64,000 nucleotides of DNA from the NCBI RefSeq assembly GCF_001411555.2, contig NC_049907.1, positions 33,185,866 to 33,249,865 of the forward strand, given 5' to 3'. Origin of the DNA: Juglans regia. Taxonomy: Eukaryota > Streptophyta > Magnoliopsida > Fagales > Juglandaceae. A program made the position numbers and the translations under genes. The notes below the pieces were generated by a model. The model searched no databases. It was not told where the DNA came from and saw only the letters and a list, made by a program, of their open reading frames with translations. This document shows positions 34,982 through 48,075 of this stretch, in pieces; positions within the stretch are counted from its first letter, which is position 1, and the number at the start of each line of letters is the position of its first letter.

Positions 34982-36448
34982 CTGAAGATGATGACCGAGT
35001 GATCTTGCCTTGGCCTTCAACAAATGAATGATGTTTGGGTGATAGAATGATGAAGATGATGCACTTGGGTAGACTAAGTGTTTAGGCTAAGGCAAATCAA
35101 TGTGGGCGGCTAGACTTGTTCTTGAGTGAGGTGCCAAGATGATGGAGGCTAGGGGTTGAATGGGTGAGATGAGGCTAGGGTTACGGGTTGGAGGCAACTA
35201 GGGTTGCCGTGGACTATGGTGGGATTATGGTAGGCGTGGTCTTGGAAGATTGGCTTAGGATTATAGGTGTTTGATGCAATGAGAATGGCTTAAGGGTTAC
35301 CCTTGATGTTTGGGCCACTTGGATGGTGATTAGGGTAGGTATGGTGTAGTGTAGTTAGGGTTTTGTGAGGTGGTTAGGATGGATTTCGAGATTTGCAAGA
35401 GTTGGCTTAGGGTTTGAGTTTAGGATGATGCTAGGGTTTGAGAATGAGATGAAAGAGTGAGGCTAAGGTTTGGTGGCTAAAGTGGGCGGATTTGGATTGA
35501 CTTGGTCTTAGGAAGATTGGCTAGATTTGGTTGGGTTAGGGGTGGATATGGGAAGTTTGTAAGATGAAATGAATCTTTGAGTGAAGAGGAAAATTTAAAT
35601 TTGAATTAAGATAACAAGTCAATAGTTGACTTAGAGTGATTGTAAGAAGAGTAATTTAAGGAATTTAAGAGGATTTGCAATTCCTTAAATTAAGTGATTA
35701 GAATTGGGATTTGAATTTGAATTGAGATTTGAATTTGAACTTGAATTGGAGGAAGTCAAGACTCCTAGAAGGAATGAGTTTCCTTATAGAGCTTTGAGAT
35801 GGACGGCTAGGGTTTATGGTGGATGGCTCTAAGATGGCCGTATATAGTAAGTGGATGGTATGCCTAGAGTTTTATGAATATGATAGATGAAGGGCAATTA
35901 TGAAAATGTGAACTAATATGGAAAGTAGGGCAACACTTGGGTTGGCTGAATGATGTATGTGGGAGTGGAGGCTATGTGTATTTCGGCTAGGGCAAAGATT
36001 GAAGAAACAAACAATTTATGAAAAGTTGATAAACACTAAGTTGGTCGACTTTTGTGGCTTGGATGGATTGGAAGATCAAAAAATAAGATGAACACCAAAA
36101 ACACTATGATGAACACTTAAGAACAAAAGCAACAATACTTATGAACTTAAATGAACAAAAGAACAAACAAGATAATTCAACACTTGATTCACGAATTGCA
36201 CAATAATTGAATAAATCTCATATATTGATAAACACAATTTGGATTCACGAATTGCACCAAGTTGCAAGAACAAGATAAATTGAACCACACCTATTCACGA
36301 ATTGCAAGGTGTGATCCTCTGTTAGGGGATTCACGTATTGCACCCCAAAGAATCCAAGTGCCTTAGCACCGAATGGTGATCTCAAGAACAAAATAGTCTA
36401 CCTATTAAGGAATTTGCCAAAAGATGTAAATGCAAAGTCTAAGGGTCC

Positions 36449-36456
36449 TATTTATA
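36449..36456 (-). promoter_or_regulatory. TATA box of the minus-strand solo LTR
   Basis: TATAAATA on the minus strand, in the usual place between U3 and the R-like sequence. Confidence 0.45.
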
Positions 36457-36750
36457 AGGATTACAACTTGAAAACTCCCAATAGGTCCCTTGGAAAATAA
36501 ATAATTAAATTAAAATTAATAATAAAAAATAACATGGTTGGCATGGGCCAAGTTGACCCATGGCATGCATGAGCCCATGGGTGGGCTAGGCTGGCCCATG
36601 GCATGGGCCATGGGCATGGCTGGTATGGCTTGCATGGCTGTTGGCATGTGGTTGACATGCCCATGGGGCTGCTGTGGGGCTGTCCAGCCTTGTCATGACA
36701 TGGCTAGTGGCTTGACCATGGGTCACAAAACATGGGGTCCTACCATATAT

Positions 36751-37178
36751 ATAGTGCATGGCGTCAGAAACTCTAAGGCGGTAAAACAGGATTATTCGCT
36801 CAAGTGAAGAATCTGTCCAACATTTGCTTGAGTCAACTGTTGAGCGCATCTCGAGCGAATTCTTTGCCTGAGTTTTGATCAAGCGCCTTGTCAAGTGAGA
36901 GTCGAATAAATTCTCGGCTTGACTTCTTCTCAACTCAAAACCAGGCTTCATAACCCAACATTTTCTTAAGTGTTGTGAGATCAATTTTCCTTTTTTCTGT
37001 TCTTCTTTTTTGTTTTGTATTTTTTTTTTTTTTTTGGGGGGGGAGGGTAATCTTTCATGATCCATTTTCACGCAACAATTTTATTTTTTGGGATGTAGGT
37101 GTTACATTAAATTGGTTATCAGATGCTTCAAATATATTCACTTGTTCACGCACAGAGCAATCAATCCACATCATATCT
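36751..37178. other. Spacer between solo LTR and copia element
   Basis: No gene. Contains a T/G run (about 37020-37048). The ORF on the minus strand across here has no family character. Confidence 0.45.
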
Positions 37179-37569
37179 TGTTAGAGTTCTATTTAGTGAC
37201 CCTCTTGCCTATCAAGTTTGTTAAGATTTTGTGTGTTAAGAAGTTTAATTTAATTTAAATTTGAGTGCTAAGAGTTTCATTTTGAACAACTAGTAATGGA
37301 TAAGCTCTATCCTATTCCTTGATGGGAGGAACAGTTCAACTCTAACTCTGTTAGAGGGTCCCTAACCTAGCCTATAAATAAAGGGTCTGTGTACACCATC
37401 AGTACGGTAATCAAAAGGCATAGTTCAGAAGATTCTCTTCCTACTCAAATATTTCTCTCTTAAGTGGACTTTCTTTTAAGGTCTTGCTCGTTCTTGAATC
37501 ACCATAGCAGGAGGAATGCAATTGATTATTTTCGTTGCTGTCTATTCTGTATTTTATATTAATCTTTGA
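37179..37569 (+). repeat. 5' LTR of the copia element
   Basis: Begins TGTTAGAGTTC and ends ATCTTTGA (final CA mutated). A TATA-like CCTATAAATAAAGG lies near 37371. Confidence 0.9.
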
Positions 37570-37571
37570 TG

Positions 37572-37584
37572 TGGTATTGGAGCC
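37572..37584 (+). other. Primer-binding site of the copia element
   Basis: TGGTATTGGAGCC, a mutated form of TGGTATCAGAGCC (initiator Met tRNA), two bases after the 5' LTR. Confidence 0.7.
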
Positions 37585-39726
37585 ACCTTCATGCCTGTTG
37601 ATTCCGATTTTTGAGATATATGTATTTTCTCATTTGAGCATGAAAATATAATATTATTGTATTTTCTTTGTGAGATCACATTTGGTTTGATATGAGAAAC
37701 TTTATGACCTTTTGCTGTGGGAGTGTGGATACGTACAATCTAAGAAGGTTTTGTCTAGGAGATTTGGGTTTTAAGTGGGACCAGTATGACCCCACCAATC
37801 TTTCTTGAGAACCTTAAAGTTTTGTTTAGAAAAAAAAGTCTTTTCTGGAAACTTAGTAGTACTATTCATTTATATAGTAAAATTTATCAAGACAGGTGCT
37901 GATTAAGGCTATGGGCCTATTTTGAAGTTAGGATTTATTGGCCTTATTAGGCCTTTTAACGAGTTTTAGTTCTTTCAGCCATTTAAACTTTCTTGGCCTT
38001 ATTAGGCCCTCGGCTTTTAACAAATTTGCCCTTATTAGACCTTTTGGTCTTAACAATTTTTTTTCTCAATTAAAAGAAAGCTGCTATGTACAGTCCTCTT
38101 TTAGGACTCCTTTGTAGTCCTAATGCATGAATGGACTAAATTATCTAATTTCTATCATTGAATTGACTAAATTGCCCATGTTTCCAAATCTAACTAAACC
38201 CAGGAAATTGAAAATTGAAGGAAATTTTTTTCCCTCTATGCCGTGCGTCTGACCCAATCTCGTCCACCATCGATGCCTCTCCACCATCGACGGAGTCACA
38301 TACTCCACTGCCAACGACCACCCCAACGACGGAAAGCAGCAAATTGCCGACGACCATCTTGGCCTCCTTTGGCATGAAAACTGTTGATTTTATGGAGAGC
38401 TCGAGTTGCTCTTGCTTTTACTTTGAATGCCATTTGCATCCAAGATTCCAAACTCTAGAACCAAAACCATTTATTACGAGAATGTACCTATAATGGATTT
38501 GTGTCTATCACATAGAATATAACCTAGGAATGAACATCTTTTGGGTTTTTATATTTGTTAATTGGCCAAATTCTTTGTCTTGAAACATGGCAACTCTAAG
38601 AAGATTGAGAATTGTTGTTTTAAAAAATTGAGTTTTTTGGCAAAATTACAACTCAAGTCACACGAGACTTATGACTTGTAGGAGGCTTTTCCAGTGGATT
38701 AGATGCATTCTGTTTGCAGTGACCAGTGCTCTTAGATGCATTATGTTCGCGACAACAAACTCGGTCTGAGGAAAGGGACGATGATGATGGCAATAGAGGG
38801 TATGATTTGAGAAGGAGACAACGACTGAGTAGCAGCTCTAATGTTCTGAGGAGAGGGACTAAAGAAGAATAATTAGTTTTTGAGATAGAGGAGGTAGCAG
38901 CTCTCTTCACTTAAATGAAACATTTCACTTAAGTGAAGAGACACGTAACGCGTACACACACAGTTCGGGATTGCAAACAAATTTATTCCAATTAAAATGC
39001 ACCCTATAAAGGCCAGCTTTCAGAATGGGCTATGTGCTCAGTAAGTATTGATCCACACAGAACAATTTTGACCAGCCCAATTTGTAGGAATAAAATATTA
39101 ATTTTTAAATAATATTTTATTTTTTTTAAAAAGGATTTTATTCCTGGGCTTGTTTTTTGATTGTTTGTTCTTTGTATTAATTTTTTGGTGAATCAATATA
39201 TATTGTTTTTCCTATGGTAAGATGCTAGGGGTTATGATTATTTCAAATATTTTGGGAGTAGCCAAAGCATCCTTATTTATTGAAAAAATAATCATATAAG
39301 GTTGATTATCATAGTATTTTGGGAGTAGCCAAAGCATCCTAACTTATAATGATAACATATAAAGTTTCAACTTCATAAAGATATATTAGCATCTGTGTTG
39401 TGATTAAATCATTATTTTAGTGACCCGGCCCCAAAGGGAGGTTATTATTTTGTGGTTTAATTAGAATAAGATAGATGGTTTCGTGTTGGTGATAGATTTT
39501 CCTATGCCCAAAAGGTTTGGATAATTTATTCATTAACATTGAATTATTCTAGTCTTATTATTTAGATATTTAGTAATTTTTTGTGTGATGCTACCTCTAT
39601 TTATAGTTGGTTAAAATTTACTATTTGTTAAATTGACATTGGTTGATTTTCAAAAAGTAAAAATCCATAGCATTAAAGTGTTTCTTGGTTATTGCAGCTT
39701 TAACATTTCTCACTTCACCGATGCTA
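37585..39726 (+). other. Extended leader of the copia element, possibly with a nested insertion
   Basis: No gag here. Repeated GGCCTTATTAGGCC words occur at 37935-38045. A 25-bp direct repeat containing TTTTGGGAGTAGCCAAAGCA lies near 39257 and 39312. Between GAAAGCTG (38076-38083) and its inverse CAGCTTTC (39014-39021) the composition differs, so a non-autonomous element may be inserted there. That reading is weak. Confidence 0.35.
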
Positions 39727-42700
39727 AATGGTGATAATTTCTCTGACTGGAAATAAAATATTCTTTTGAAATTGGGGTGCTTAGAGCTTGACTAGGCGCT
39801 TCGTGTGGACGAACCACCTGCCCTCATGGAATCAAGTATGCCAGCACAGATTTCTAAAAATGAATGGTGGGAGCGATCTAATCGCTTATGTTGGTTGTTC
39901 ATGAAATCTCACATCAACAAGAGCATTCAAGGTTCTATCCCTGAAACTGATAAGGCTAAAGCATTCCTAAAGGCTATTGAGGAACAATTCATTCACTCCG
40001 ATAAGGTTTTAGCTAGCACCTTAATGAAGAAACTATCAAGTAAGACTTTTGATAGTACTTATAAAGGTGTGCGTGAGCACATTATGTAAATGAGAGACAT
40101 GACAGCTTAACTTAAGTCCTGAAAGATGGAGATCTCTAAGTCATTCTTGGTACATTTCATTATGAATTCTCTCTCTTTTGAATATAGTCATTTCAAAATC
40201 TCTCACAACACGCATAAGGAAGAAGTGTTAGTTAATGAATTATTGACCATATGTTTTCAAGAAGAGGAGAGATTGAAAAAATGAGAGGCCTAAAAGTGTT
40301 CATGTGGCCACTCATACTAATGGAAAGACCAAGAAAGGCAAGGATGTCCAACTGCATAAGCACAAGGTGTCATTTAAGAAAAATGGCAATAAGGATTCTT
40401 GTTTCTTATGCAAAAGAAAGGGCATATGAAGAATGATTGCCAAAAGTTTAAGAGATGGCTTGAAAAGAAAGGTAATCTCCTATCTCTAGTGTGTCATGAA
40501 TTATTTTTTGTAGAAGCTCCCCAAAACACATGGTGGATTGACTCTGGTTCTACAATTCATTTTATTAATACCATGCAGGGATTTCTCAAAATAAGGAAGC
40601 CGAAACCAAGTGAACAATATGTCTAGATAGGAAACAAGATGCGTTTACAAGTGGAGGTTGTTGGGATCTTTAAATTATTTTTAAAAACTGGTTTCGTTTT
40701 AGACCTTAAAAATGTATTTTTTATTCCTAATTTTTCTAGAAATTTGGTTTCAATTTCAAGGTTGACTGAGATTGACTTTGAGTTTAGATTTGTTAATTCT
40801 ACTTTCAGCATTTTTAAGAATAATGTTTACATTGTTGGTGGAATAAAAATTGATAAAACATTTAAATTTGAGTTAGATCCCAATTTTGAGAATACTTATT
40901 TATCCTTGCATATTGATGTTAATATTAAGCGAAGCATCAAATGATAACTCATCTATATTGTGGCATAGGAGATTGGGACATATCTAGTCCATAGAGAGAA
41001 TTAAAAGGTTGGTGAATGATGGAGTTTTACGAACTCTTGATTTTGCTGACTTTAGGACTTGTGTGAACTGCATAAAAGGAAAGCAGATCAACAAGACCAC
41101 TAAAGGGGCCACAAGGAGTTCAAGTATTTTAAAAATCATACACTTGATATCTATGGACCTTTTCCTACTCCCTGCCTAAATGGTCAGAGATATTTTATCT
41201 CATTCATTGATGACCATACAAGGTATATGTATCTCTACCTTCTAAATGAAAAGGTTGAGGCATTAAGTGCTTTCAAAACCTATAAAGTTGAAGTAGAGAA
41301 ACAAAAGGAAAATAAAATCAAGATCGTAGGATCTGATAGGGGAGGTGAGTATTATGATAGGTACATAGAAAATGGACAAATGATGGGTCCATTTGCAAAA
41401 TTCCTCGAAAAAGAGGGCATTATTGCACAATACATAATTCCCGACACACCGCAACAAAACGGTGTAGCTGAAAGGAGGAATCGCACGCTTATGGACATGG
41501 TAAGAAGCATGATTAGTAATTCTGAACTACCATTATTCTTATGGAGTGAAGTCTTGAAAATTGCTATGTATATCTTGAACAGAATTCCATCCAAAGCTGT
41601 CTTTGAAACACCTTTTGAGTTATGGAATGGACGAAAACCAAGTTTGAGTTATTTACACGTATGGGGTTGTCCTATTGAAGTGAGGATTTATAATACTCAC
41701 ATAAAGAAATTGGGCCCAAGAACAATAAGTGGTTTTTTCATTGGCTAACTGGTAAACTCCGAAGGTTTCAAGTTTTATTATCCTTCAAAGAGTCCTAGAA
41801 TTGTTGAGAGCACAAATGCCAAATTCCTTGAGGATGTTGAACCTAGTGGGAGTATTTATCCTCGAAAGTTACAATTTGAGGAAGCAAAAGAGCATACTAA
41901 AACTCTTTCATATGAAGGATGTATGATTATGCTAAGAGAAGATCAAATGGATAACTCTGAACAACAATGATTTCCAGAACAATCTACTCATGAAGAACAT
42001 GTTCAAGCATAATCTACTCCTAGTTTACAAACTACAGAGGAGGTAGTATTAAGGAGATCCTCAAGAGTAAGGAGACTAGCAATTTCTAATGACTATAGGT
42101 TTACCTTCAAGAATCTAACTTTGATGTTGGACCTAAGGAAGATCCAAGCTCGTTGTCAGAGGACATGAGTGGATATAACTCCACATCATGGTAAGATGCC
42201 ATGAATGATGAGATGGAATTCATGGCTAAAAATCAATTCTGGGATCTCGTTGACTTACCTAATGGAGCATCAGCCATTGACGGTAAATGGGTTTATAAAA
42301 CCAAATGGGTTTACTCAAAATGAAGGCATTGCCTACCATGAAACCTTCTCTCCAGTTTCTAAAAAGGATTCATTTAGAATAGTCATGGCATTAGTAGCTC
42401 ATTTTAATCTAGAGTTATATCAGATGGATGTGAAAACGACATTCTTAAATGAGAATCTTGAAGAGGAGGTATATATGTTACAACCTAAGGGTTTTAAAGA
42501 AAACAATAAGAGAGTTTGCAAATTAAAGAAATCCATATATGGACTTAAATAAGCCTCCCGCCAGTGGTATATAAAGTTTCACAAGGTTATTAACTCATTT
42601 GGATTTATTGAGAACCTTGTTGATCAGTGCATATACTTTAAGGTCTGTGGGAGTAAATTCATTTTCTTAGTCCTATATGTAGATGATATTTTACTTGCAG

Positions 42701-43660
42701 GCAGTGATTTAGGCTTGCTTTACAACACCAAGTAGTTTCTTTCTCAAAACCTTGAAATGAAGGATTTAGGTGAAGCCTCTTATGTCATTGACATAGAGGT
42801 TCACAGAGACAGAGAACAAAGAATTTTGGGACTGTCTCAAAGCCCAAAGGGTCTACATTGGAAGGGTTTTGGAAAGATTCAACATGAAGAGTTGTAAGGC
42901 TTTGGTGGCACCTATTATCAAAGGGGATGCATTTAGTAAAATCCAATGCCCTCAAAATGCATTGGAGCAAGAGTAAATGAAAGGGATACCGTATGCATCT
43001 ACAGTGGGAAGCTTAATGTATGCACAGGTCTGCACTAGACTTGACATTGGCTTCGCAGTGGGATTATTGGGTTGATATTAAAGTAACCCAGGATTGGGTC
43101 ATTGGAAAGCTGCAAAGAAAGTTATAAGGTATTTACAAGGAACGAAGGATTACTGATTGACATACAGACACACCGATCGATTAAAGGTGGTTGGTTATTC
43201 AGACTCAAATTTTGCCGGATGTGTAGACACCAGAAAATCTACTTTAGGATATATTTTTCTACTAGCTGGGGGTGCTATATCCTGGAGGAGTTGTAAGCAG
43301 ACTATTGTTGCTACGTCTACTATGGAGGCAAAGTTCATAGCATCCTATAAAGCTACTACACATGCATAATGGTTGAGGAATTTCCTCAGTGGTCTTAAGA
43401 TTGTTGATTTAGTAGAGAGGCCATTAAAGATTTTCTGTGATAGTATTGCTGCAGTTTTATTCTACAAGAACAATAAAAATAGTTGCAGAAGTAAGCATAT
43501 TAACATCAAGTACCTCAGTATTATAGAGATCATTAAGAGGAATGAGGTGTTTATTGAGCACATAAGTATTGAGTTGATGATTATTTATCCCATGACCAAA
43601 GGCTTACCGGTACTGCAGTTCAAGGGCCATGTGGATAAAAGGGACTTGTCAACTTATTTT
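39727..43660 (+). pseudogene. Copia gag-pol pseudogene
   Basis: Gag starts near 39727 (MLNGDNFSDWK). A CCHC knuckle remnant lies at about 40395-40450 (KKGHMKNDC). Protease has WWIDSGST near 40530. Integrase is at about 40950-41745, with HLDIYGPF, SDRGGEYYD and NGVAERRNRT supplying the D, D and E. RT runs from about 42230, with WDLVDLPNGASAI, QMDVKTTFLN, KSIYGLK and an intact YVDDILLA at 42674-42697. RNase H is at about 43010-43640 (GYSDSNFAGC, STMEAKFIA). In-frame stops include those after the gag ORF (40087), after integrase (41746) and after KSIYGLK (42550), with several frame changes, so it cannot make a full polyprotein. The longest intact piece is integrase, 41227-41748. Confidence 0.92.
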
Positions 43661-44033
43661 ATGTTTAGTTTTTCTTTATTTGGTCTATAGGCATACAATA
43701 TTTATTTTGGTTTTATTTTGAAGAATAAAGTTGTTTTGCACATATTATTTTTTATTCATGGGGATAATGTAAAGTAGGACCTGAATGATTTATTGAAAGT
43801 TCATTCATAAAGTTATTTGCTCATATAGTACTTACTTAAAGGGTATTGTACATGTGGTACGTGGTAGGGATAACTTGACTTTATAAAGGCTTTACCGCCA
43901 TGATTTGTATATGATATTCTTTATCTGAGTGGGAGTGTTTTATAACTAGTTGAAATAAACAATGTTTGACCATATTTATTTTTTCTATCACCTTATATGG
44001 AAACTTGTGTGACATGAGGGTCAAATGCGAGAA

Positions 44034-44428
44034 TGTTAGAGTTCTATTTAGAGTGACCCTCTTGCCTATCAAGTTTGTTAAGATTTTATTTGTTAAGAAG
44101 TTTAATTTAATTTAAACTTGGGTGTTAAGAGTTTCATTTTGAACAACTAGTAATGGATAAGCCCTATCCTATTCCTTGATGAAAGAAATAGTTCAAGTCT
44201 AACTCTTTAAAAGGGTCCCTAGCCTAGCCTATAAATAAAGGGCCTGTGTACATATTCAGTACGGTAATCAAAAGGCATAGGCCAGAAGATTCTCTTCTTA
44301 CTCAAATGTTTCTTTCTCTTAAGTAGGTTTTCTTTTAGCCTCTTGCTCGTTATTGAATCACCATGGCAGGAGGTATGCAATTTATTATTTTCGCTGCTAT
44401 CTATTTTGTATTTTATATCAATCTTTCA
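44034..44428 (+). repeat. 3' LTR of the copia element
   Basis: Begins TGTTAGAGTTC after a purine stretch (GCGAGAA) and ends ATCTTTCA, retaining the canonical CA that the 5' LTR has lost. Confidence 0.92.
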
Positions 44429-44433
44429 TATCT

Positions 44434-45875
44434 CACTCTCAATTCTTATTCAACTCTGCTACGGTTCATTAGCACAACTCTCACATAATTTGCAATTGTT
44501 GAGGCTATTTGAAATATATACCTATTGCTTGATGAGTTGATCCTCAATAGGAAAACCAATGGCCTATATTTATTTGCGACATGCACAAGATCAAACACAA
44601 GATGAATCCATAATAATTTGAGGGAAAAATACGTACAGTATTAGGCAAGAAACGAAGAACATAGGAACAAGGAAAATAACAGACCATATTTGCTTTTACG
44701 CTAGTTTAGTTGTGAGACTGGTACTTCCTCCCTAGATAAAGATGTCTCAAACATTCCTCTCCCAATACAAACAACTTTTTGTATTGTGCTTGTGCCCTCC
44801 AATTATTTAAATGTTTTATACTCTGTAACCTTGAATTATTAAAATTTACACATTGAACCATATTCCAACTATATAAAAACAACAAAATATTGCAATCTTC
44901 TAATTCTTGCCATTAAGATTGATGGAAAATAGGTAATATGTTACATGGAAGTTAAGTTTAATTGATGATGCATAATGCAACTTTTTTTTTAAATACTTGA
45001 ATGGGGTAACATGTATGTTTTAGTAATTTGGAGTGCAATATAGAACATCAATAACTAATTATATATCTTATATATTAAAAGCATCTATAACATATGAACA
45101 TGAATGAATAGTACTTTTTGTTTGACACTTTTTGTTCTATTTATGCCCCTGTGTGGTTGGCTATTGTTACGGTTTTGTCCCTCACTCTTGTATTTTACTT
45201 TTCGACTGTGCCCTTCTGTGAGCAACTGTTATTTGTTTGGTTCTATTGGTCATTCATGCTAATTCTTTTGGTCACTCGTGCTAGTTTAATGGAGGTTCTA
45301 TTAAGTTGGTGATTTAAATTGATTATAACATCCAACTATTGCATTTATATTTGTTCACCATACTTTATATTTTCTATATTTATATACTCCTAAATTTTTA
45401 TTAATCATACTTAAACTCCAAATTCATTAGATATAGGCACATCTACCATATGTCCAAAACATTACAACATTGTGTTCACAAAAAAAAGGATCATACAACT
45501 AGGTGCATAGGTAGATCAACTCCAAAAGCAATGCCACAAACATTTCAATGATCTTTCGATAAATGCCTTGGATGAAGACACCACATGATCTCTATATGTA
45601 TAACCCCCAAAACTTTGTAACCATCATCTGAATGATGAAGAAAAGAATTCCATCATATTTTGGTGTTTAAGCAAGAAACTAGTAATTTGAATACCCAACA
45701 AACATGCTTTATTTCCCAAACTTGCTGCAATCTATAGTTTATTTAAACTTATTAATATTTGGCTTAATAGTTTCCAACTGAAATTACATTATTATCCTTC
45801 TTTGGTTTATTGTTATAATTTCTTTTGATTATATAGAGTACATTTATATCTTTGAGAAACTTGTTTTGCCACACT
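44434..45875. other. Spacer between copia and gypsy elements
   Basis: No gene. The small ORF at 45118-45312 is hydrophobic but unrecognised. Confidence 0.45.
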
Positions 45876-45880
45876 ACTAG

Positions 45881-45967
45881 TGATATGAACCCGTGTGAAT
45901 GAAATCCCTTGAACCTACAATCAATTTGAAAACTCTCCAAGAAAGCAAAAATCAAGTCAATGGATGG
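45881..45967 (-). repeat. 3' LTR remnant of the gypsy element
   Basis: Matches 48456-48543 base for base apart from about six substitutions (shared block CAATTTGAAAACT and AATCAAGTCAATGGATGG). It is only the terminal part of the 762-bp LTR. Confidence 0.88.
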
Positions 45968-47685
45968 AGAAATTAGCATACAACTTTTCACATCTTAACA
46001 CATTAAACTCATATTTCAAATGCTCAATATGTTCATTTAAGTCCTTGCTGTACACTAAAATATCACCAAAGTACACAACCACAAACTTAGTCCAAATGGC
46101 ATAACCAACCATTCATAAAGCTCATACTTAGTCTTAAAAACAGTTTTCCATTCATCACCCTCTTTCATTCTAATTTGATGGTACCCACTTTTAAGATCAA
46201 TTTTACTGAAAATACATGAGCAATGCAATTCATCAAGCATATTATCCAATCTAGGAATGGGATAATGATACTTTACCGTGATATTGTTGACCGCCCTACA
46301 ATCAACCCACATCCTCCACGTCCCATCCTTCTTTGGCACTAGTAGCACTAGTACTGCACAAGGGCTCATGCTCTCACTCACATACCCATTTCTCATCAAA
46401 TTCTCAACTTGCCTCTAAAGCTCATTCGTCTCCTCTGGATTACTCCTATAGGCTGGTTGGTTTGGAATAGCAGCCTCGGGGATAAAATCAATCTGGTACT
46501 CAATGCCTCTAATGGATGGCAACTCATTGACATCTCTTCTGGGAATACATCCTCAAACTCCTGCAACAAAGAAACAGCTAAACTAGGAAGAGACTGGTTA
46601 GTTTCATCAAGAGTAAGATAAGACTCCTTATAGACAAGAAAAATCATAGGGCGATCTGCGAAGAAAACTCTCTTAACCTCACTCTCTCTTGTATAGAAAC
46701 TCACTTTTGCCTTTCATTTTCTCTCTGCAGACTTTTTTTTTTTTCTCTCATGGCTCTACTCTTTTTTCTTTACTCTTAGCCACTTCTCTACTTTCTTTTT
46801 TACTCTTTCTTTTATGCTCATTTTCACTCTCACTCTTTCTTTTATGCTCAATCACTTTTTCACTCTTTTTTTTTTATCACTCTCATTTTCACTCTTTCTC
46901 TTTTAATCACTCTCATTTTCACTCTTTATTTTTTGAGCAACCTTACTTTTTAATTTCAGTTGGTCCTCATAGACCTAATTGGAGTTAAAGGAGCAAGCTT
47001 GATTGTTTTGCCCTCCTTTTCAAAACTGTACATGTTCTTGAACCCATCATGTGTTACCCTCCTATCATACTGCCACGGCCTCCCCAACAAAATATAGCCA
47101 GCATGCATAAGCATAACATCACAAAAGACCTCATCCTGATACTACCTAATAGAAAAAGTAACTAACACTTGTTTGTCCACTCTAACCTCCTCACAATCAT
47201 TCAATCACTGCAATTTCTATGGTCTAGAGTGTTTTAAGGTTGGTAAATTCAAATTTTCAACCAGAGTAGTGCTAGCCACATTAGTACAACTCCCCCCATC
47301 ATTGATCATACTACATACCTTATTGTTGACATGGCAACTAATATGAAAAATGTTCTCTCTCTGTTGCTCTGCATCATCCATCTAATTTGTGTATTGAGTG
47401 CACGCGTGGAACAAGAGAATCACCATACTCTTCTTTCTCATACCCATTTTCAACACTAGACTCCCTTCGACTCCTATCTCTCTTGCCCTGTCGATTTCTA
47501 ATTATCGCATCTTGATGATCTATCCTATCTTTCACTTCACCCAACACTAAGTTCAACTGCTCAAACTGTTGCTGCATGGATTGCAACACAAAAGATGAAT
47601 TATCTGTCATCCCCTTTGGTGATGAGTCACTTATATGAGACATCGTAATGTACTGCACAAAAAAAATATTAGTGGAAAATCTCAC
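45968..47685 (-). pseudogene. Gypsy gag-protease-RT pseudogene
   Basis: Minus strand. The gag N-terminus (47643-47374) reads MQQQFEQLNLVLGEVKDRID, but the rest of gag, including any CCHC knuckle, is missing. Protease-like sequence (about 47330-46985) has DGGSCTNVAS, then HAGYILLGRPWQYDRR, with stops. A Lys/Glu/Ser-rich linker corresponds to the plus-strand CTTT-rich tract 46690-46945. RT (46704-46000) shows [38 protein letters not shown] and LVMPFG. The catalytic box reads [10 protein letters not shown], where the first aspartate of the usual YxDD is replaced by Gly. The frame shifts before that box, and sequence stops after NEHIEHLK..CEKL. Non-functional. Confidence 0.88.
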
Positions 47686-48075
47686 ACACCCCCTTACGTG
47701 TTTACACTAAAATAATAGCATTCCACTCGTATTTTACTCTTAATTGACTTTTTTTTTATAATAGTCTCACACTCTCTTGCCTTTTACCTCAATAGTTTTC
47801 TCGCTCAAGTTCTTTTAGAACTAGTTGAACAAAAATCAAGACAACACAACCTTGTATTATTCCAACCAGTAATATAGATCCAAGAAACAAGAACAAGAAA
47901 CATGGAAAGAATAAAATAACATGAGACTCAATGAATTTATACGAGGGAAAGAGTAATTATGAAACAAGATACCAGCTAGAAAGATGTATTCAGCCCTTGT
48001 GATGACAAAACTCAATCAATAAATGTATTTCTATCTTTGTTGTAACTATGTAGCAACCTTTGAATATGCTACCTT

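Larger units (their letters stand above)
34270..36745 (-). mobile_element. Solo LTR (about 1.8 kb without its nested MITE), minus orientation
   Basis: On the plus strand it runs from TGTTAGGGACC to GGGGTCCTACCA, whose ends are short inverse copies, as LTR termini are. The flanks CATAT (34265-34269) and TATAT (36746-36750) match at 4 of 5. On the minus strand a TATAAATA lies at 36456-36449, downstream of a CCATGGGC-rich U3 (36536-36730). It is followed by a region with four ATTCAC(G)AATTGCA-type repeats (near 36186, 36243, 36294, 36330). No coding sequence. A hAT MITE is nested at 34330-34981. Confidence 0.6.
37179..44428 (+). mobile_element. Ty1/copia LTR retrotransposon, full length but dead, TSD TATCT
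   Basis: 5' LTR 37179-37569, 3' LTR 44034-44428; perfect TATCT duplications at 37174-37178 and 44429-44433. The domain order gag, protease, integrase, RT, RNase H defines Ty1/copia. By hand count the LTRs differ at about 38 of 391 positions plus small gaps, so the insertion is old. Coding sequence has many stops and frameshifts. The leader between PBS and gag is unusually long (about 2.1 kb). Confidence 0.93.

Noticed and set aside
36461..37071. ORFs encoding His/Pro/Trp-rich (SHASHTSHAHGPCHGP-like) peptides
   Set aside because: A translation of the CCATGGGC repeat in the LTR U3, not a protein family.
46690..46945. CTTT-rich tract as an independent microsatellite
   Set aside because: It coincides with the Lys/Glu/Ser-rich linker between protease and RT of the gypsy element on the minus strand, so it is coding-derived.
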